Shown here: positions 34,484 to 45,137 of the stretch, one piece after another
How positions within the stretch are numbered: position 1 is the stretch's first letter
How the letters are laid out: every line of letters starts with the position of its first letter
Source: Pseudomonas delhiensis
Lineage (GTDB): Bacteria > Pseudomonadota > Gammaproteobacteria > Pseudomonadales > Pseudomonadaceae
Assembly: GCF_900187975.1 (NCBI RefSeq)
Contig: NZ_FZPC01000014.1
Coordinates: 62,001-126,000 of the forward strand
Direction of reading: 5' to 3'
DNA: 64,000 bases
Program-made: the position numbers and the translations under genes
The notes under the pieces: model-generated
Told to the model about the DNA's origin: nothing
Databases searched by the model: none
The model's input: the letters and a program-made list of their open reading frames with translations, nothing else

Positions 34484-36592
34484 ATGGCTCGCACCACGCC
34501 CATCGAGCTTTATCGCAACATCGGCATAGTCGCGCACGTGGACGCCGGCAAGACCACCACCACCGAGCGCATCCTGTTCTACACCGGCGTCAACCACAAG
34601 ATGGGCGAGGTGCACGACGGGGCGGCGACCATGGACTGGATGGTGCAGGAGCAGGAGCGCGGCATCACCATCACCTCGGCGGCCACCACCGCCTTCTGGC
34701 AGGGCTCGACCAAGCAGTACCCGCACAAGTACCGCTTCAACATCATCGACACCCCCGGCCACGTCGACTTCACCATCGAGGTGGAGCGCTCGCTGCGCGT
34801 GCTCGACGGCGCCGTGGTGGTGTTCAGCGGCGCCGACGGCGTCGAACCGCAGTCCGAGACGGTGTGGCGCCAGGCCAACAAGTACCACGTGCCGCGCCTG
34901 GCCTACGTGAACAAGATGGACCGCCAGGGCGCCGACTTCCTGCGGGTGGTCGAGCAGATCAGGCGCCGCCTGGGCCACGACCCGGTGCCGATCCAGCTGG
35001 CCATAGGCGCGGAGGAGAACTTCAGCGGGCAGATCGACCTGGTGAAGATGAAGGCCATCTACTGGAACGACGACGACCAGGGCACCAGCTACCGCGAGGA
35101 GGAGATTCCCGCCGAGTTGCAGGGCCTGGCCGCGGAATGGCGCGCGCACATGGTCGAGGCCGCCGCCGAGGCCAACGACGAGCTGATGAACAAGTACCTC
35201 GAAGGCGAGGAGCTGAGCCAGGAGGAGATCAAGGCCGGCCTGCGCCAGCGCACCCTGGCCAACGAGATCGTCCCGGCGGTGCTGGGCTCCTCGTTCAAGA
35301 ACAAGGGCGTGCCCCTGGTGCTGGACGCGGTGATCGACTACCTGCCGGCGCCCTCGGAAATCCCGGCGATCAAGGGCACCCACCCGGACGACGAGGAGAA
35401 GCACGACGAGCGCCACGCCGACGACAGCGAGCCGTTTTCCTCGCTGGCCTTCAAGATCGCCACCGACCCCTTCGTCGGCACCCTGACCTTCGCCCGCGTC
35501 TACTCAGGTGTGCTGAGCAGCGGCGACGCGGTGCTCAACTCGGTGAAGGGCAAGAAGGAGCGCGTCGGGCGGATGGTGCAGATGCACGCCAACCAGCGCG
35601 AGGAGATCAAGGAGGTGCGCGCCGGCGACATCGCCGCGCTGATCGGCATGAAGGACGTGACCACCGGCGACACCCTGTGCGCCATCGACAAGCCGATCAT
35701 CCTCGAACGCATGGACTTCCCCGACCCGGTGATCTCGGTGGCGGTGGAGCCCAGGACCAAGGCCGACCAGGAGAAGATGGGCATCGCCCTGTCCAAGCTG
35801 GCCCAGGAGGACCCCTCGTTCCGCGTCAAGACCGACGAGGAGACCGGGCAGACCATCATCTCCGGCATGGGCGAGCTGCACCTGGACATCATCGTCGACC
35901 GCATGCGCCGCGAGTTCAACGTCGAGGCCAACATCGGCAAGCCGCAGGTGGCCTACCGCGAGGCGATCCGCAGGAGGTGCGAGATCGAGGGCAAGTTCGT
36001 CCGCCAGTCCGGCGGCCGCGGCCAGTTCGGCCACTGCTGGATCCGCTTCGAGCCGGGCGACGAGGGCAAGGACGGCCTGGAGTTCCACAACGAGGTCGTC
36101 GGCGGGGTGATCCCCCGCGAGTTCATCCCGGCGATCCAGAAGGGCATCGAGGAGCAGATGCACAACGGCGTGCTCGCCGGCTACCCGCTGATCGGCCTGA
36201 AGGCGACGGTGTACGACGGTTCCTACCACGACGTCGACTCCAGCGAGATGGCCTTCAAGATCGCCGCCTCCATGGCCACCAAGCAGCTCTCGCAGAAGGG
36301 CGGCGCGGTGCTGCTGGAGCCGGTGATGAAGGTCGAGGTGGTGACCCCCGAGGACTACATGGGCGACGTGATGGGCGACCTGAACCGCCGCCGTGGCCTG
36401 ATCCAGGGCATGGAGGACACCCCGGCGGGCAAGGTGATCCGCGCCGAGGTGCCGCTGGGCGAGATGTTCGGCTACGCCACCGACGTGCGCTCGATGTCCC
36501 AGGGCCGCGCCAGCTACTCCATGGAGTTCACCAGGTACGCCGAGGCGCCGGCGAACATCGCCGATGCCATCGTGAAGAAGAACAACGGCTGA
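34484..36592 (+). CDS. fusA2: Elongation factor G paralogue (EF-G2)
   Basis: This 702-residue translational GTPase has intact G1 [12 protein letters not shown] (about residues 17-28), the G2 region [10 protein letters not shown]3 DTPGHVDF and G4 NKMD. Domains II-V follow, ending at [11 protein letters not shown]. It catalyses ribosomal translocation or a related step. The gene stands alone rather than in the rpsL-rpsG-fusA-tuf operon and is next to an iron-signalling unit, as fusA2 is in P. aeruginosa. ATG at 34484 follows ACGGAGCA. A clean terminator follows. Confidence 0.92.
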   Translation: MARTTPIELYRNIGIVAHVDAGKTTTTERILFYTGVNHKMGEVHDGAATMDWMVQEQERGITITSAATTAFWQGSTKQYPHKYRFNIIDTPGHVDFTIEVERSLRVLDGAVVVFSGADGVEPQSETVWRQANKYHVPRLAYVNKMDRQGADFLRVVEQIRRRLGHDPVPIQLAIGAEENFSGQIDLVKMKAIYWNDDDQGTSYREEEIPAELQGLAAEWRAHMVEAAAEANDELMNKYLEGEELSQEEIKAGLRQRTLANEIVPAVLGSSFKNKGVPLVLDAVIDYLPAPSEIPAIKGTHPDDEEKHDERHADDSEPFSSLAFKIATDPFVGTLTFARVYSGVLSSGDAVLNSVKGKKERVGRMVQMHANQREEIKEVRAGDIAALIGMKDVTTGDTLCAIDKPIILERMDFPDPVISVAVEPRTKADQEKMGIALSKLAQEDPSFRVKTDEETGQTIISGMGELHLDIIVDRMRREFNVEANIGKPQVAYREAIRRRCEIEGKFVRQSGGRGQFGHCWIRFEPGDEGKDGLEFHNEVVGGVIPREFIPAIQKGIEEQMHNGVLAGYPLIGLKATVYDGSYHDVDSSEMAFKIAASMATKQLSQKGGAVLLEPVMKVEVVTPEDYMGDVMGDLNRRRGLIQGMEDTPAGKVIRAEVPLGEMFGYATDVRSMSQGRASYSMEFTRYAEAPANIADAIVKKNNG

Positions 36593-36609
36593 GCCCCTGG
36601 TGAAAGAAG

Positions 36610-36634
36610 AACGGCGCCTGTGGGCGCCGTTTTT
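36610..36634 (+). terminator. Rho-independent terminator of fusA2
   Basis: AACGGCGCC-TGTG-GGCGCCGTT followed by T residues, 18 bp past the stop. Confidence 0.88.
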
Positions 36635-36647
36635 CATTCGGGGAAGG

Positions 36648-37306
36648 GGACGAATAGCCGTTCGCGGTTATCCGCTGCCGGCCGTGCCACCAGGGCGTCC
36701 GGCGTGGCCGGTGAGTCCAATCGCGGACGGAGTCCGCTCCTACGCTGGCCAAGCCATGCCATTCCCCTGTAGGAGCGCGCCCTGCGCGCGAATCGCGGGC
36801 AGGGCCCGCTCCTACGACCGTGCTTCCTGGAACCGTAGGAGCGGACTCTGTCCGCGATTCGGCGGATAACGCCGTAGGCGTTATGCGCCCTACGGGAGCC
36901 TCGTGGTTCCGCACCACACCGAACGGATAACGCAGCGTCAGCCGGCACGTTCGTAGGGCGAATAACCGTTCGCGGTTATCCGCCGTTGGTCGTGCCACCG
37001 GAGCGTCCGGCGTGGCGGATGCCAATCGCGGACGGAGTCCGCTCCTGCGCTGGCCAAGCCATGCCATTCCCCTGTAGGAGCGCGCCCTGCGCGCGAATCG
37101 CGGGCAGGGCCCGCTCCTACGACCGTGCTTCCTGGAACCGTAGGAGCGGACTCTGTCCGCGATTCGGCGGATAACGCCGTAGGCGTTATGCGCCCTATGG
37201 GAACCCGGGAGCCTCGTGGTTCCGCACCACACCGGACGGATAACGCAGCGCCAGCCGGCACGTTCGTAGGGCGAATAACCGTTCGCGGTTATCCGCCGTT
37301 GGCGCC
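36648..37306. repeat. Tandem REP composite, about 310 bp period, just over two copies
   Basis: Each unit carries, in order: the ATAACCGTTCGCGGTTAT palindrome, a GTGCCACCxGxGCGTCCGGC segment, GCGGACGGAGTCCGCTCCT, a long GTAGGAGCGCGCCC palindrome, TAGGAGCGGACTCTGTCCGC, and the ATAACGCCGTAGGCGTTAT palindrome, ending at CGTTCGTAGGGCG. Copy 1 starts near 36650, copy 2 near 36960, and a third ATAACCG palindrome opens near 37270 before the davA end. The copies differ by only a few bases, so the duplication is recent. No gene is present. Confidence 0.85.
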
Positions 37307-37307
37307 A

Positions 37308-38096
37308 TCAGGACCGGTACAGCATCGGCCTGCGCAGGCGCAGGTAGCTGTAGCCCTCGCGGACCATGGCGATGCGTTCCGGCTCGAGGTCGGCGATCAG
37401 CAGCTCCCCGGCCTGCCTGGCCCGGGCGATCACCTGGCCGTCCGGGGCCACCACGCAGCTCAGGCCGCAGTATTCCAGCTCGCCTTCGCGGCCCTGGAAG
37501 TTGGCGTAGGCGAGGAACACCTGGTTCTCGTAGGCACGGGTGGGCACCAGTACCTGGCAGACGAACTCGTAGGGGTGCATGTTGGCCGTGGGCACCAGCA
37601 CCAGGTCGGCGCCGGCCAGGGCCAGGGTGCGCACCGCCTCGGGGAACTCGACATCGAAGCAGATCAGCAGGCCGAGCTTCCAGCCGTCCAGCTCGACGAT
37701 CGCCGGCGACTCGTCCGAGGGACTGAACTGGTCGCGGTCGAGGTCGCCGTACAGGTGCGTCTTGCGGTAGTTGGCGCGGCGCTCGCCCTGGCGGTCGATC
37801 AACTGGACGCTGTTGAAGGGCGCGCCGTCGGGGTTGCGTTCCGGGTAGCCGTAGAGGATGCCCAGGTCGAATTCCCGGGCGATCCCGGCCACGGTTTCGG
37901 CGATGGCGCCGTCGGCAGCTTCGGCCAGGGCGGCGACGCGTTCGGCGCCGATGTTGTAGCCGCTGGCGTACATTTCCGGGCAGACCAGCAGGTCTGCGCT
38001 TTGGGCGGCCGCGCGTTGCGCGGCCTCGCGCAGCCGGCGCAGGTTGCCGGGCAGGTCATCGGGCCCCGGGGGGCATTGGTAGAGGGCGAGACGCAT
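37308..38096 (-). CDS. davA: 5-aminopentanamidase (nitrilase-superfamily amidase)
   Basis: This 262-residue carbon-nitrogen hydrolase has all three catalytic residues in context: Glu in VCPEMYASGY (about residue 42), Lys in NYRKTHLYG (about 110) and Cys in LLICFDVEFPE (about 143). DavA hydrolyses 5-aminovaleramide to 5-aminovalerate in the lysine monooxygenase route. Placement 16 bp after davB on the same strand supports this over other nitrilase-family functions. ATG at 38096 has AGGAGG upstream. Confidence 0.88.
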   Translation of the reverse strand: MRLALYQCPPGPDDLPGNLRRLREAAQRAAAQSADLLVCPEMYASGYNIGAERVAALAEAADGAIAETVAGIAREFDLGILYGYPERNPDGAPFNSVQLIDRQGERRANYRKTHLYGDLDRDQFSPSDESPAIVELDGWKLGLLICFDVEFPEAVRTLALAGADLVLVPTANMHPYEFVCQVLVPTRAYENQVFLAYANFQGREGELEYCGLSCVVAPDGQVIARARQAGELLIADLEPERIAMVREGYSYLRLRRPMLYRS

Positions 38097-38112
38097 GGCG
38101 CTTCCTCCTTGG

Positions 38113-39795
38113 TCAATCGGGCAGGGCCACGGGGCCCAGTTCGGCATAGCGGTCGCCGGGGCCGGGGTTGTCCGGGTGGGTGGCGCCGCCGAAGTGGTGC
38201 AGGATGCCCCACACGGCGTTGAGCGAGGTCTGTACCGCGCCTTCGACCCAGGCCGGGGTCCAGGATACATCGTCGCCGGCGATGAAGATGCCGCGCTGCT
38301 CGGCGGGCAACTCGTCCTGCATGAAGTGCGAGTACATGCGGTGGTTGTAGCGGTAGTGGCCGGGCAGGGCGCCCTTGAAGGCGCCGAGGAAGTGCGGGTC
38401 GGCCTCCCAGGACACGGTGATGGGGTTGCCGATGACGTGGCTGGCGATGTCCACCTTCGGGTAGACCTTCTTCAGGGCATCCAGCGCAAGCTGCACGCGC
38501 TTCTCCACCGGGTGCGGGAGCATCTTCATGGCGTCGCTCATCCAGGAGTAGGACAGGCAGATCACCCCGGGCTTGTCGTCGCCGTTGTCGAACAGGTAGG
38601 TGCCGCGGGTCAGGCGGTCGGTGAGGGTCATGCTCATGACGTCGCGGCCGGTCTGCGGGTCCTTGTCCTTCCAGAACGGCCGGTCGACCATGACGAAGGT
38701 CTTCGACGACTGCATGTAGCGGGTGCGGTCCAGGGCCATCCACATCTTCTGCGAGAACAGCGCTTCCTCGCATTCGATCTGGGTGGTCAGCAGCCAGCTC
38801 TGGCAGGTGGTCAGCACCGCGGCGTACTCGCGGGTGTCGCCCCAGTAGTCGGTGACCGCCAGGTTGTCGCTGGCGGCGCGGGCGATCTTCTTCACCCCCG
38901 GGCGCGGCGCGCCGTTGTGCAGCCTGGCCAGGGACGTGCCGGCCGGCCAGTGCGCGCACTGTTCCGGCACGTGGTTCCAGATGCCGCGCGGCACCTGCTC
39001 GACGCCGCCCACCACCAGGTGCTGGTGGTCGTCGCAGTTGGTCATCACCACGCGGAAGATTTCCAGCATCGAGTTGGGGAAGTCCGAGTCCCAGCCGCCG
39101 GTGCCGAAGCCGACCTGGCCGAAGATCTCGCGGTGGTGGAAGGACAGGCGCGAGAAGGCCTTGGAGGTGGCGACGAAGTCATAGAAGGTGCGGTCGTCCC
39201 ACAGCGGAACCAGCTCGTCCCACAGCGCCTTGAGCTTGATGGTGTCGCGCGCGCGGATGGCGTCCTGGATCTCGGAGAAGCGCGCACCGTCCTCCAGGGC
39301 GTCGGCCCAGGCCTGGGCGACCTCGCGGAAGATCGGCGGCAGGTCGTCGATCTTCTCCGCGTAGTGGCTGGTGCCTTCCAGGTCCACCACGGTGCTGCCG
39401 GAGGCCGGCGTCAGCGGGTTGGGGAAGGGCCTGGTCTGCAGGCCGAGCTTGTCGACGTAGTGGTAGAAGGCCGTGCTGGAGACCGGGAAGCGCATGCCGC
39501 CCAGCTCGGCGATGATGCCGTCGGCGCCCTCGAAGGGCTCCGAGCGCAGCCGGCCGCCCAGCTTCGAGGCCTCGTAGACCACCGGCTTCAGGCCCAGCTT
39601 CATCAGTTCGTAGGCCGCCACCAGGCCGGCGATGCCGGCGCCGACGATGGCCACTTCCTTGCCGTGGTTGTGCGCCGGGATGCTGCCCAGGCCCGCCGGG
39701 TGTTCCAGCCAGTCGTCGAAGGCGAAGGGAAAGTCCGGGCCGAAGATGGTCACCGGTTGCTTGCCGGGGGTGTGGGGGTGGCGGTTGTCGTGCAT
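38113..39795 (-). CDS. davB: L-lysine 2-monooxygenase (flavin amine-oxidase family)
   Basis: This 560-residue flavoenzyme opens with a region recalling P. putida DavB (TIFGPDFPFAFDDWLEHPAG) and has the FAD dinucleotide motif VAIVGAGIAGLVAAYEL (about residues 50-66) and GGRLRSE. The C-terminal FAD block is GIFIAGDDVSWTPAWVEGAV. DavB oxidatively decarboxylates L-lysine to 5-aminovaleramide. ATG at 39795 follows GGGAGAGAC. It is divergent from an Lrp-type regulator, as in P. putida. Confidence 0.9.
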   Translation of the reverse strand: MHDNRHPHTPGKQPVTIFGPDFPFAFDDWLEHPAGLGSIPAHNHGKEVAIVGAGIAGLVAAYELMKLGLKPVVYEASKLGGRLRSEPFEGADGIIAELGGMRFPVSSTAFYHYVDKLGLQTRPFPNPLTPASGSTVVDLEGTSHYAEKIDDLPPIFREVAQAWADALEDGARFSEIQDAIRARDTIKLKALWDELVPLWDDRTFYDFVATSKAFSRLSFHHREIFGQVGFGTGGWDSDFPNSMLEIFRVVMTNCDDHQHLVVGGVEQVPRGIWNHVPEQCAHWPAGTSLARLHNGAPRPGVKKIARAASDNLAVTDYWGDTREYAAVLTTCQSWLLTTQIECEEALFSQKMWMALDRTRYMQSSKTFVMVDRPFWKDKDPQTGRDVMSMTLTDRLTRGTYLFDNGDDKPGVICLSYSWMSDAMKMLPHPVEKRVQLALDALKKVYPKVDIASHVIGNPITVSWEADPHFLGAFKGALPGHYRYNHRMYSHFMQDELPAEQRGIFIAGDDVSWTPAWVEGAVQTSLNAVWGILHHFGGATHPDNPGPGDRYAELGPVALPD

Positions 39796-40059
39796 TTGTC
39801 TCTCCCAACGGTTCTGGCGTGCCTGGTCCTTGTTCCAGCATTGCCCAGGCCGGTGTCTCTTGCACCGCCGCACGCGCTCCGCGGCCGGCCTTCCGATGGA
39901 TGGCGCGGCGCGGAGAGGGCAAGCCTGGCCAGGCTTGTCGGCCGGCCCTGGCGGGCCGGCGCTGGTGCACATGGTGGCAAAGCCGGTCGTTGAAATGAAT
40001 CCGCCAATCTGCAAAATGACGAGTCTATTCAAGGCAATTAAAGCGATGGATCAGGCAAA

Positions 40060-40488
40060 ATGACGAAAAGCGCCGATGCGGCCCTGCTCAACCTCCTGCG
40101 CGCCAACGCCCGCGAGTCGGTTTCCGAACTGGCGCGCAAGCTCGGGGTGTCGCGCTCCACGGTGCAGAGCCGGATCGAGCGCCTGGAGCAGCAGGGCGTC
40201 ATCAGCGGCTATTCGGTCAAGGTGGCCGACAGCTACGCGCAGTCGCTGGTGCGCGCCCACGTGCTGGTGACCGCGCTGCCCAAGCTGTCGCACCCGGTGG
40301 TGCAGGCGCTGGAGAAGATCCCCGAGGTGAAGACGCTGCACTCGGTGAGCGGCCAGTTCGACATGATCGCCATCGTCGAAGCCCTGTCGATCCGCGACCT
40401 GGATGCCTTGCTCGACCGCATAGGCGCGCTGGACGGCGTGGAGCGCACCATGTCCTCGATCATCCTCTCCACCCGCATCGACCGCTGA
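40060..40488 (+). CDS. Lrp/AsnC family regulator of the dav genes
   Basis: The 142-residue protein has an AsnC-type N-terminal HTH (SVSELARKLGVSRSTVQSRI, about residues 20-39) and a C-terminal RAM ligand-binding domain (from about 65). It is divergent from davB across a 264 bp gap and probably activates davBA in response to lysine or a related amino acid, by analogy with P. putida. The gap shows no obvious palindrome. Confidence 0.85.
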   Translation: MTKSADAALLNLLRANARESVSELARKLGVSRSTVQSRIERLEQQGVISGYSVKVADSYAQSLVRAHVLVTALPKLSHPVVQALEKIPEVKTLHSVSGQFDMIAIVEALSIRDLDALLDRIGALDGVERTMSSIILSTRIDR

Positions 40489-40603
40489 GCCCGGCGGCGC
40501 CAATGGACTCCCGCAATAGCGCCGCATTGGCTATTCGGCGGGCGCGGCGCGGACGCTAAGGTGGGCCCATTCCCGCCACCGGCGGGCCCCACTGGAGAGA
40601 ACC

Positions 40604-40666
40604 ATGAGTGCACGTATCGAATGGGCCGGGCAGTCCCCCGAGGCCTACAAGGCCATGGTGCCCTGA
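40604..40666 (+). pseudogene. Truncated remnant resembling an AhpD/carboxymuconolactone decarboxylase family start
   Basis: The 20 codons encode MSARIEWAGQSPEAYKAMVP and then stop. ACTGGAGAGAACC precedes the ATG, so the ribosome-binding site is intact. The N-terminus recalls Pseudomonas AhpD-like proteins (xTRIDWxKxxPEAYKAM), but the rest of the gene is absent. It could instead be a short leader peptide. Confidence 0.35.
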
Positions 40667-40831
40667 AGCGGCCGCCGGGAGCGGGGCGAAGGCGTCCGCG
40701 CGGGCGCCTTTGGCGCTCAAGCAGAGAGGCCGGGGGCAAGTCAAGCGAAACGAGCGCAGGGATGAGATCGTTTCGGCATCGACCTTATAGGAAAACGGTC
40801 AATGGGCGCGTCAAGATATTGCTAGCTTTAC

Positions 40832-40849
40832 AACTTGAAGCGCCAAGTT
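40832..40849. promoter_or_regulatory. Inverted repeat upstream of the sigma-54 activator gene
   Basis: AACTTG-N6-CAAGTT, perfect 6 bp arms, 47 bp before the start codon, in an AT-rich promoter-like stretch. It could be an autoregulatory or other regulator site. Confidence 0.4.
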
Positions 40850-40895
40850 TCTGTTTTATAAAGTTTTTCAAAAAAATGGCGCCAAGGAAGGGAGC

Positions 40896-42233
<1,338 letters not shown>

Positions 42234-42246
42234 GCGCCGCGCCGTA

Positions 42247-42278
42247 ACGACAACGGCCCCTTTCGGGGCCGTTGTCGT
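42247..42278. terminator. Bidirectional terminator hairpin between the activator gene and fapF
   Basis: ACGACAACGGCCCC-TTTC-GGGGCCGTTGTCGT, perfect 14 bp arms, between convergent genes. Confidence 0.85.
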
Positions 42279-42288
42279 GTGCGGGGGA

Positions 42289-43545
42289 TCAGAAGTAGTA
42301 GGGGAACTTGACGCTGAAGCTGAAGTCCGGGGCATCGGGGCTGATGCCGATGGACAGGTTCGGCACTATGGTCAGGTTGTTGCTCCAGGCGTAGGTCAGG
42401 CCCCAGTTGAAGTAGGCGGCGTTGGCGTCGCTGTCGGTGATCGACTGCCAGTCGCCGCCGTCGGGCTTGAGCTTGCTCTTCTGCGAGATCAGGTCGGAGA
42501 AGGAGAACGACATGCTGGTCCTCTCGTTCAGCGCGAAGGCCACGCCGGCGCCGACCTGGAACCAGTCGCCCAGGTCCACCTTGCCGCCGAGCTTGGTGCC
42601 CTGCTGCGGGCTGATGTCGCTGAAGTCGCGCTCGAAGTTGTGGGTGTAGCTCAGGCTGGCGAAGAGCACCGCCGGGTCGACGGTCTTGACCAGCGACAGG
42701 CCCGGGGTGATCGACCAGACGCCGTTGCCGGTGGGCAGGTCGTCGGGCACGTTGAGGCTGTCGTTGTCCGGTGCGCGGACCAGCTTGATGCCGTACGGGT
42801 CCTTGCCGGTGGGGGCTTTCACCCGCAGGCTGAACACCGCGTCCGGGCGCGACTCGGTCTCGTCCATGAACTTGTAGGCGATGCCGAGGTTGACGTCGCC
42901 CAGGGTCGGGTCGCGGTCGACCTTCTCGTCGGTGGACTGCGCCGTGGAGTTGCCGGCGCCGGCCGAGGAGTAGGTGCTTTCGCGGTAGACCACGGGCACG
43001 TTGATGTCGAACTGCCAACGGTTGTTCCAGTTGTAGCGGCCGGTCAGGTCCAGGGTCCAGTTGTCGGCCTTGATGTTGTCCACGCCGATGTTGCCCAGGA
43101 AGATGGTGTCCAGCGCCAGGAAGCCGTTGAGGATCAGCTGCTTGGTGTCGTAGTGGGTGTAGGTCAGGCCCGTCTCGAAGCTGAAGGCGCCGTTGCCGAA
43201 GAAGCCGCTGGCCTCGTCGTAGAGGTTCTCCACGCTCTTGGGCGGGTTGTTGCTGTCGTCCTTGAGCGATTCGCCGTAGGAGCTTCCGGTGCCCGGCGGC
43301 GTCGGCTTGTTGGTGGAGGTGACCAGCCGCTTGGGCTGCGCCGGGGTGGCCGGCTGCTCCTCGACCTGGCGAACCCGCTGCTCGAGCACCATGAGCGCTT
43401 TCTGTTGCGACTCGTAGCGTTGCTTGAGCTCGATGAGTTCCTGTTTCAGAGCCTCCACCTCGGCCTCCGTCGCAGCATGGACGAAGGCCGAGGGGAGCAA
43501 AGCGGATACACAGATTGCGGTGCGAAGCGAGAGCGATCGGTGCAT
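42289..43545 (-). CDS. fapF: Fap amyloid outer-membrane transporter FapF
   Basis: The 418-residue protein has a signal peptide (cleavage near FVHA-AT), then a short coiled-coil-like segment (about residues 27-64, [20 protein letters not shown]) that in FapF forms a trimeric plug, a linker, and a C-terminal beta-barrel of about 12 strands ending FPYYF. FapF secretes FapB/FapC subunits across the outer membrane. It is the last gene of the operon, 55 bp after fapE, and is followed by a terminator. Confidence 0.92.
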   Translation of the reverse strand: MHRSLSLRTAICVSALLPSAFVHAATEAEVEALKQELIELKQRYESQQKALMVLEQRVRQVEEQPATPAQPKRLVTSTNKPTPPGTGSSYGESLKDDSNNPPKSVENLYDEASGFFGNGAFSFETGLTYTHYDTKQLILNGFLALDTIFLGNIGVDNIKADNWTLDLTGRYNWNNRWQFDINVPVVYRESTYSSAGAGNSTAQSTDEKVDRDPTLGDVNLGIAYKFMDETESRPDAVFSLRVKAPTGKDPYGIKLVRAPDNDSLNVPDDLPTGNGVWSITPGLSLVKTVDPAVLFASLSYTHNFERDFSDISPQQGTKLGGKVDLGDWFQVGAGVAFALNERTSMSFSFSDLISQKSKLKPDGGDWQSITDSDANAAYFNWGLTYAWSNNLTIVPNLSIGISPDAPDFSFSVKFPYYF

Positions 43546-43600
43546 GGCGCGCTATCCCTATCTTTATCGTTGGGGCACTGCTTCCGCCACTGAGCGTAGA

Positions 43601-44335
43601 TCACATTCCCATGGATCGCAGGCCCTTGAGCTGGTCGAGATTGCAATCCAGCGCACCGACGGAAGGTGCGTTGTTACGCAGGACCACGTTCAGCTGGGTG
43701 AGGTTGTTGACCAGGTTGCTGCTACCCAGCAGGTTGGTGGCCTGCACCAGGCCGCCGGCCCCCAGTTGCTGGAGGCTGGAGCCTTGGCCGTTGGCGTTGA
43801 TCGCCAACTGGATGTTCCCGTTGCCGGGGGAGACGGTGACGGTGCCGGCGCCGTTGCTGGCGCTGACCGGGCCGTTCAGGGGCGTGCCCTGGTTGCTTGC
43901 GGGGGGCGCCTGGTCGGCTTCGCTCACGTTGATGCCGACATTGTTGTAGGCGGTGTTGTAGTCACCCGCGGAGCGCGTGCTCTGGGTGACGCCCTGGGTC
44001 TGGTTGAGCCCCGCGCCACCGACGATGCTGCCGGTCGCGGCCGAAGGTGTGCCGCCGTTGCCGGTTTCCTTGGTGGTGGTGACGTAGAACTGCGGTTTGA
44101 TGGTGGACTGCTGGACCTGCATGCTCACCTTGGCGCCGATGTTGTCGCCCACGGCGTTCTTCCAGGTACTGCTCATGACGATGCCGAAGCTGATGATGCG
44201 CCCGGGCATGACGTAGCGGCCGCGCAACTGGGCCAGCTCCTGGTCGTGCAGCTCGATCGGCCGGAACACCTCGGCGGCCTGGATCGGCAGGCTGGCCACC
44301 AGGCAGGCGGTGGCGAGCAGCGGAATGGTTCTCAT
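43601..44335 (-). CDS. fapE: Fap amyloid minor component FapE
   Basis: The 244-residue exported protein has a signal peptide ending near PIQA-AE, a globular N-terminal half and a Gly/Asn/Gln-rich C-terminal half (for example NAPSVGALDCNLDQLKGLRS at the end). FapE is found in mature Fap fibrils as a minor component and is secreted through FapF. It begins 45 bp after the fapD stop. Confidence 0.9.
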   Translation of the reverse strand: MRTIPLLATACLVASLPIQAAEVFRPIELHDQELAQLRGRYVMPGRIISFGIVMSSTWKNAVGDNIGAKVSMQVQQSTIKPQFYVTTTKETGNGGTPSAATGSIVGGAGLNQTQGVTQSTRSAGDYNTAYNNVGINVSEADQAPPASNQGTPLNGPVSASNGAGTVTVSPGNGNIQLAINANGQGSSLQQLGAGGLVQATNLLGSSNLVNNLTQLNVVLRNNAPSVGALDCNLDQLKGLRSMGM

Positions 44336-44380
44336 CGTTCGCTCCCCGAGAGGATCCCACCCCTCGTTATCGTTTGTGGC

Positions 44381-45061
44381 TCACAGGAAGTCGCTCTGGA
44401 TGAATCCGAAATCCATGAGCTCCGCGTCCTTGACGGGGCGGAAGGTATCGAGGCGGTTCTTGGCGGTCAGCGGTTCCGGCGGGTTCATCAGGGCGTTCGC
44501 CCTGTCGTAGCCGGGGCCGATGATGGCGAAGATGATGCCGTTCCAGCCCTTGAGAAAATCGTCTTCCTTGTAGCGCTTGTGGCCGAGCACGGGGTCGCCC
44601 ACGTAGACGTAGCCGTTGTGCGTGCGCTGCAGCACGACGAAGTGCTTGTAGCCACGCACGTCCAGCAGCACGATCACCGGAATGGTCAGTTTCTCCAGCG
44701 AGGAGATCGGGATGCGGTAGCCGCGGGCCCGCATGCCGATGCTTTCCAGGTAGGTCTTCATGTCCAGCATCGAGAAGCCCTGGGTCCGCACCAGTTGGGG
44801 GTCGGCCTTGACCAGCATGCCGCGGATGACGAACTCCTCGTCCACGTCGAGGTTGTAGCCGGTGCGCAGGATGGTGGCCAGGGCGGCGGCGCCGCAGCTG
44901 AAGTCGGTCTTCTGCTCCACCAGGTTGCTGAAGCGGCGCTCGCGGATGCTCTCCACATGCTTATAGGCCAGCGTGCCCCCGGGCAGTATGGCGAAGGGCA
45001 GCTGCGCAGCCTGGATCAGGCCCGAGCAGAGTGCGAGTAGCAGGAAAACGAGCGTGCGCAT
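44381..45061 (-). CDS. fapD: Fap-associated C39-family cysteine protease FapD
   Basis: The 226-residue exported protein has a signal peptide to about residue 19 and a C39 peptidase domain with its catalytic Cys in TDFSCGAAALAT (about 55), His in GYKHFVVLQ (about 140) and Asp in VGDPVLG (about 155). FapD is the predicted periplasmic protease of the Fap system; its substrate within the pathway is debated. A stem-loop lies between it and fapC. Confidence 0.92.
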   Translation of the reverse strand: MRTLVFLLLALCSGLIQAAQLPFAILPGGTLAYKHVESIRERRFSNLVEQKTDFSCGAAALATILRTGYNLDVDEEFVIRGMLVKADPQLVRTQGFSMLDMKTYLESIGMRARGYRIPISSLEKLTIPVIVLLDVRGYKHFVVLQRTHNGYVYVGDPVLGHKRYKEDDFLKGWNGIIFAIIGPGYDRANALMNPPEPLTAKNRLDTFRPVKDAELMDFGFIQSDFL

Positions 45062-45094
45062 GATCGTGACGCCTATGCCAGCGCTGGGAAAAGG

Positions 45095-45118
45095 GGAGGC
45101 TCCGTTGCCGGAGCCTCC
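45095..45118 (-). terminator. fapC-fapD intercistronic hairpin (candidate attenuator)
   Basis: GGAGGCTCC and GGAGCCTCC form perfect 9 bp arms with a 6-nt loop. Read on the minus strand the 3' side continues CCTTTTCCC, a weak T-run. It would let most transcripts end or be processed after fapC, making fapD-F less abundant. Confidence 0.6.
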
Positions 45119-45137
45119 AGGTACAGCACGATGTCGC

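Larger units (their letters stand above)
40489..40895. other. Intergenic region with gene remnant and activator-gene promoter
   Basis: The 407 bp gap holds a GGGCCC-type hairpin near 40562-40590, a truncated 20-codon reading frame (40604-40666), and an AT-rich stretch from 40800 to 40880 that probably carries the promoter of the sigma-54 activator gene. Confidence 0.5.

Noticed and set aside
36648..37306. Possible small genes in the REP array
   Set aside because: Open frames here consist entirely of repeated palindromes and are duplicated with them; no ribosome-binding sites or conserved protein pattern.
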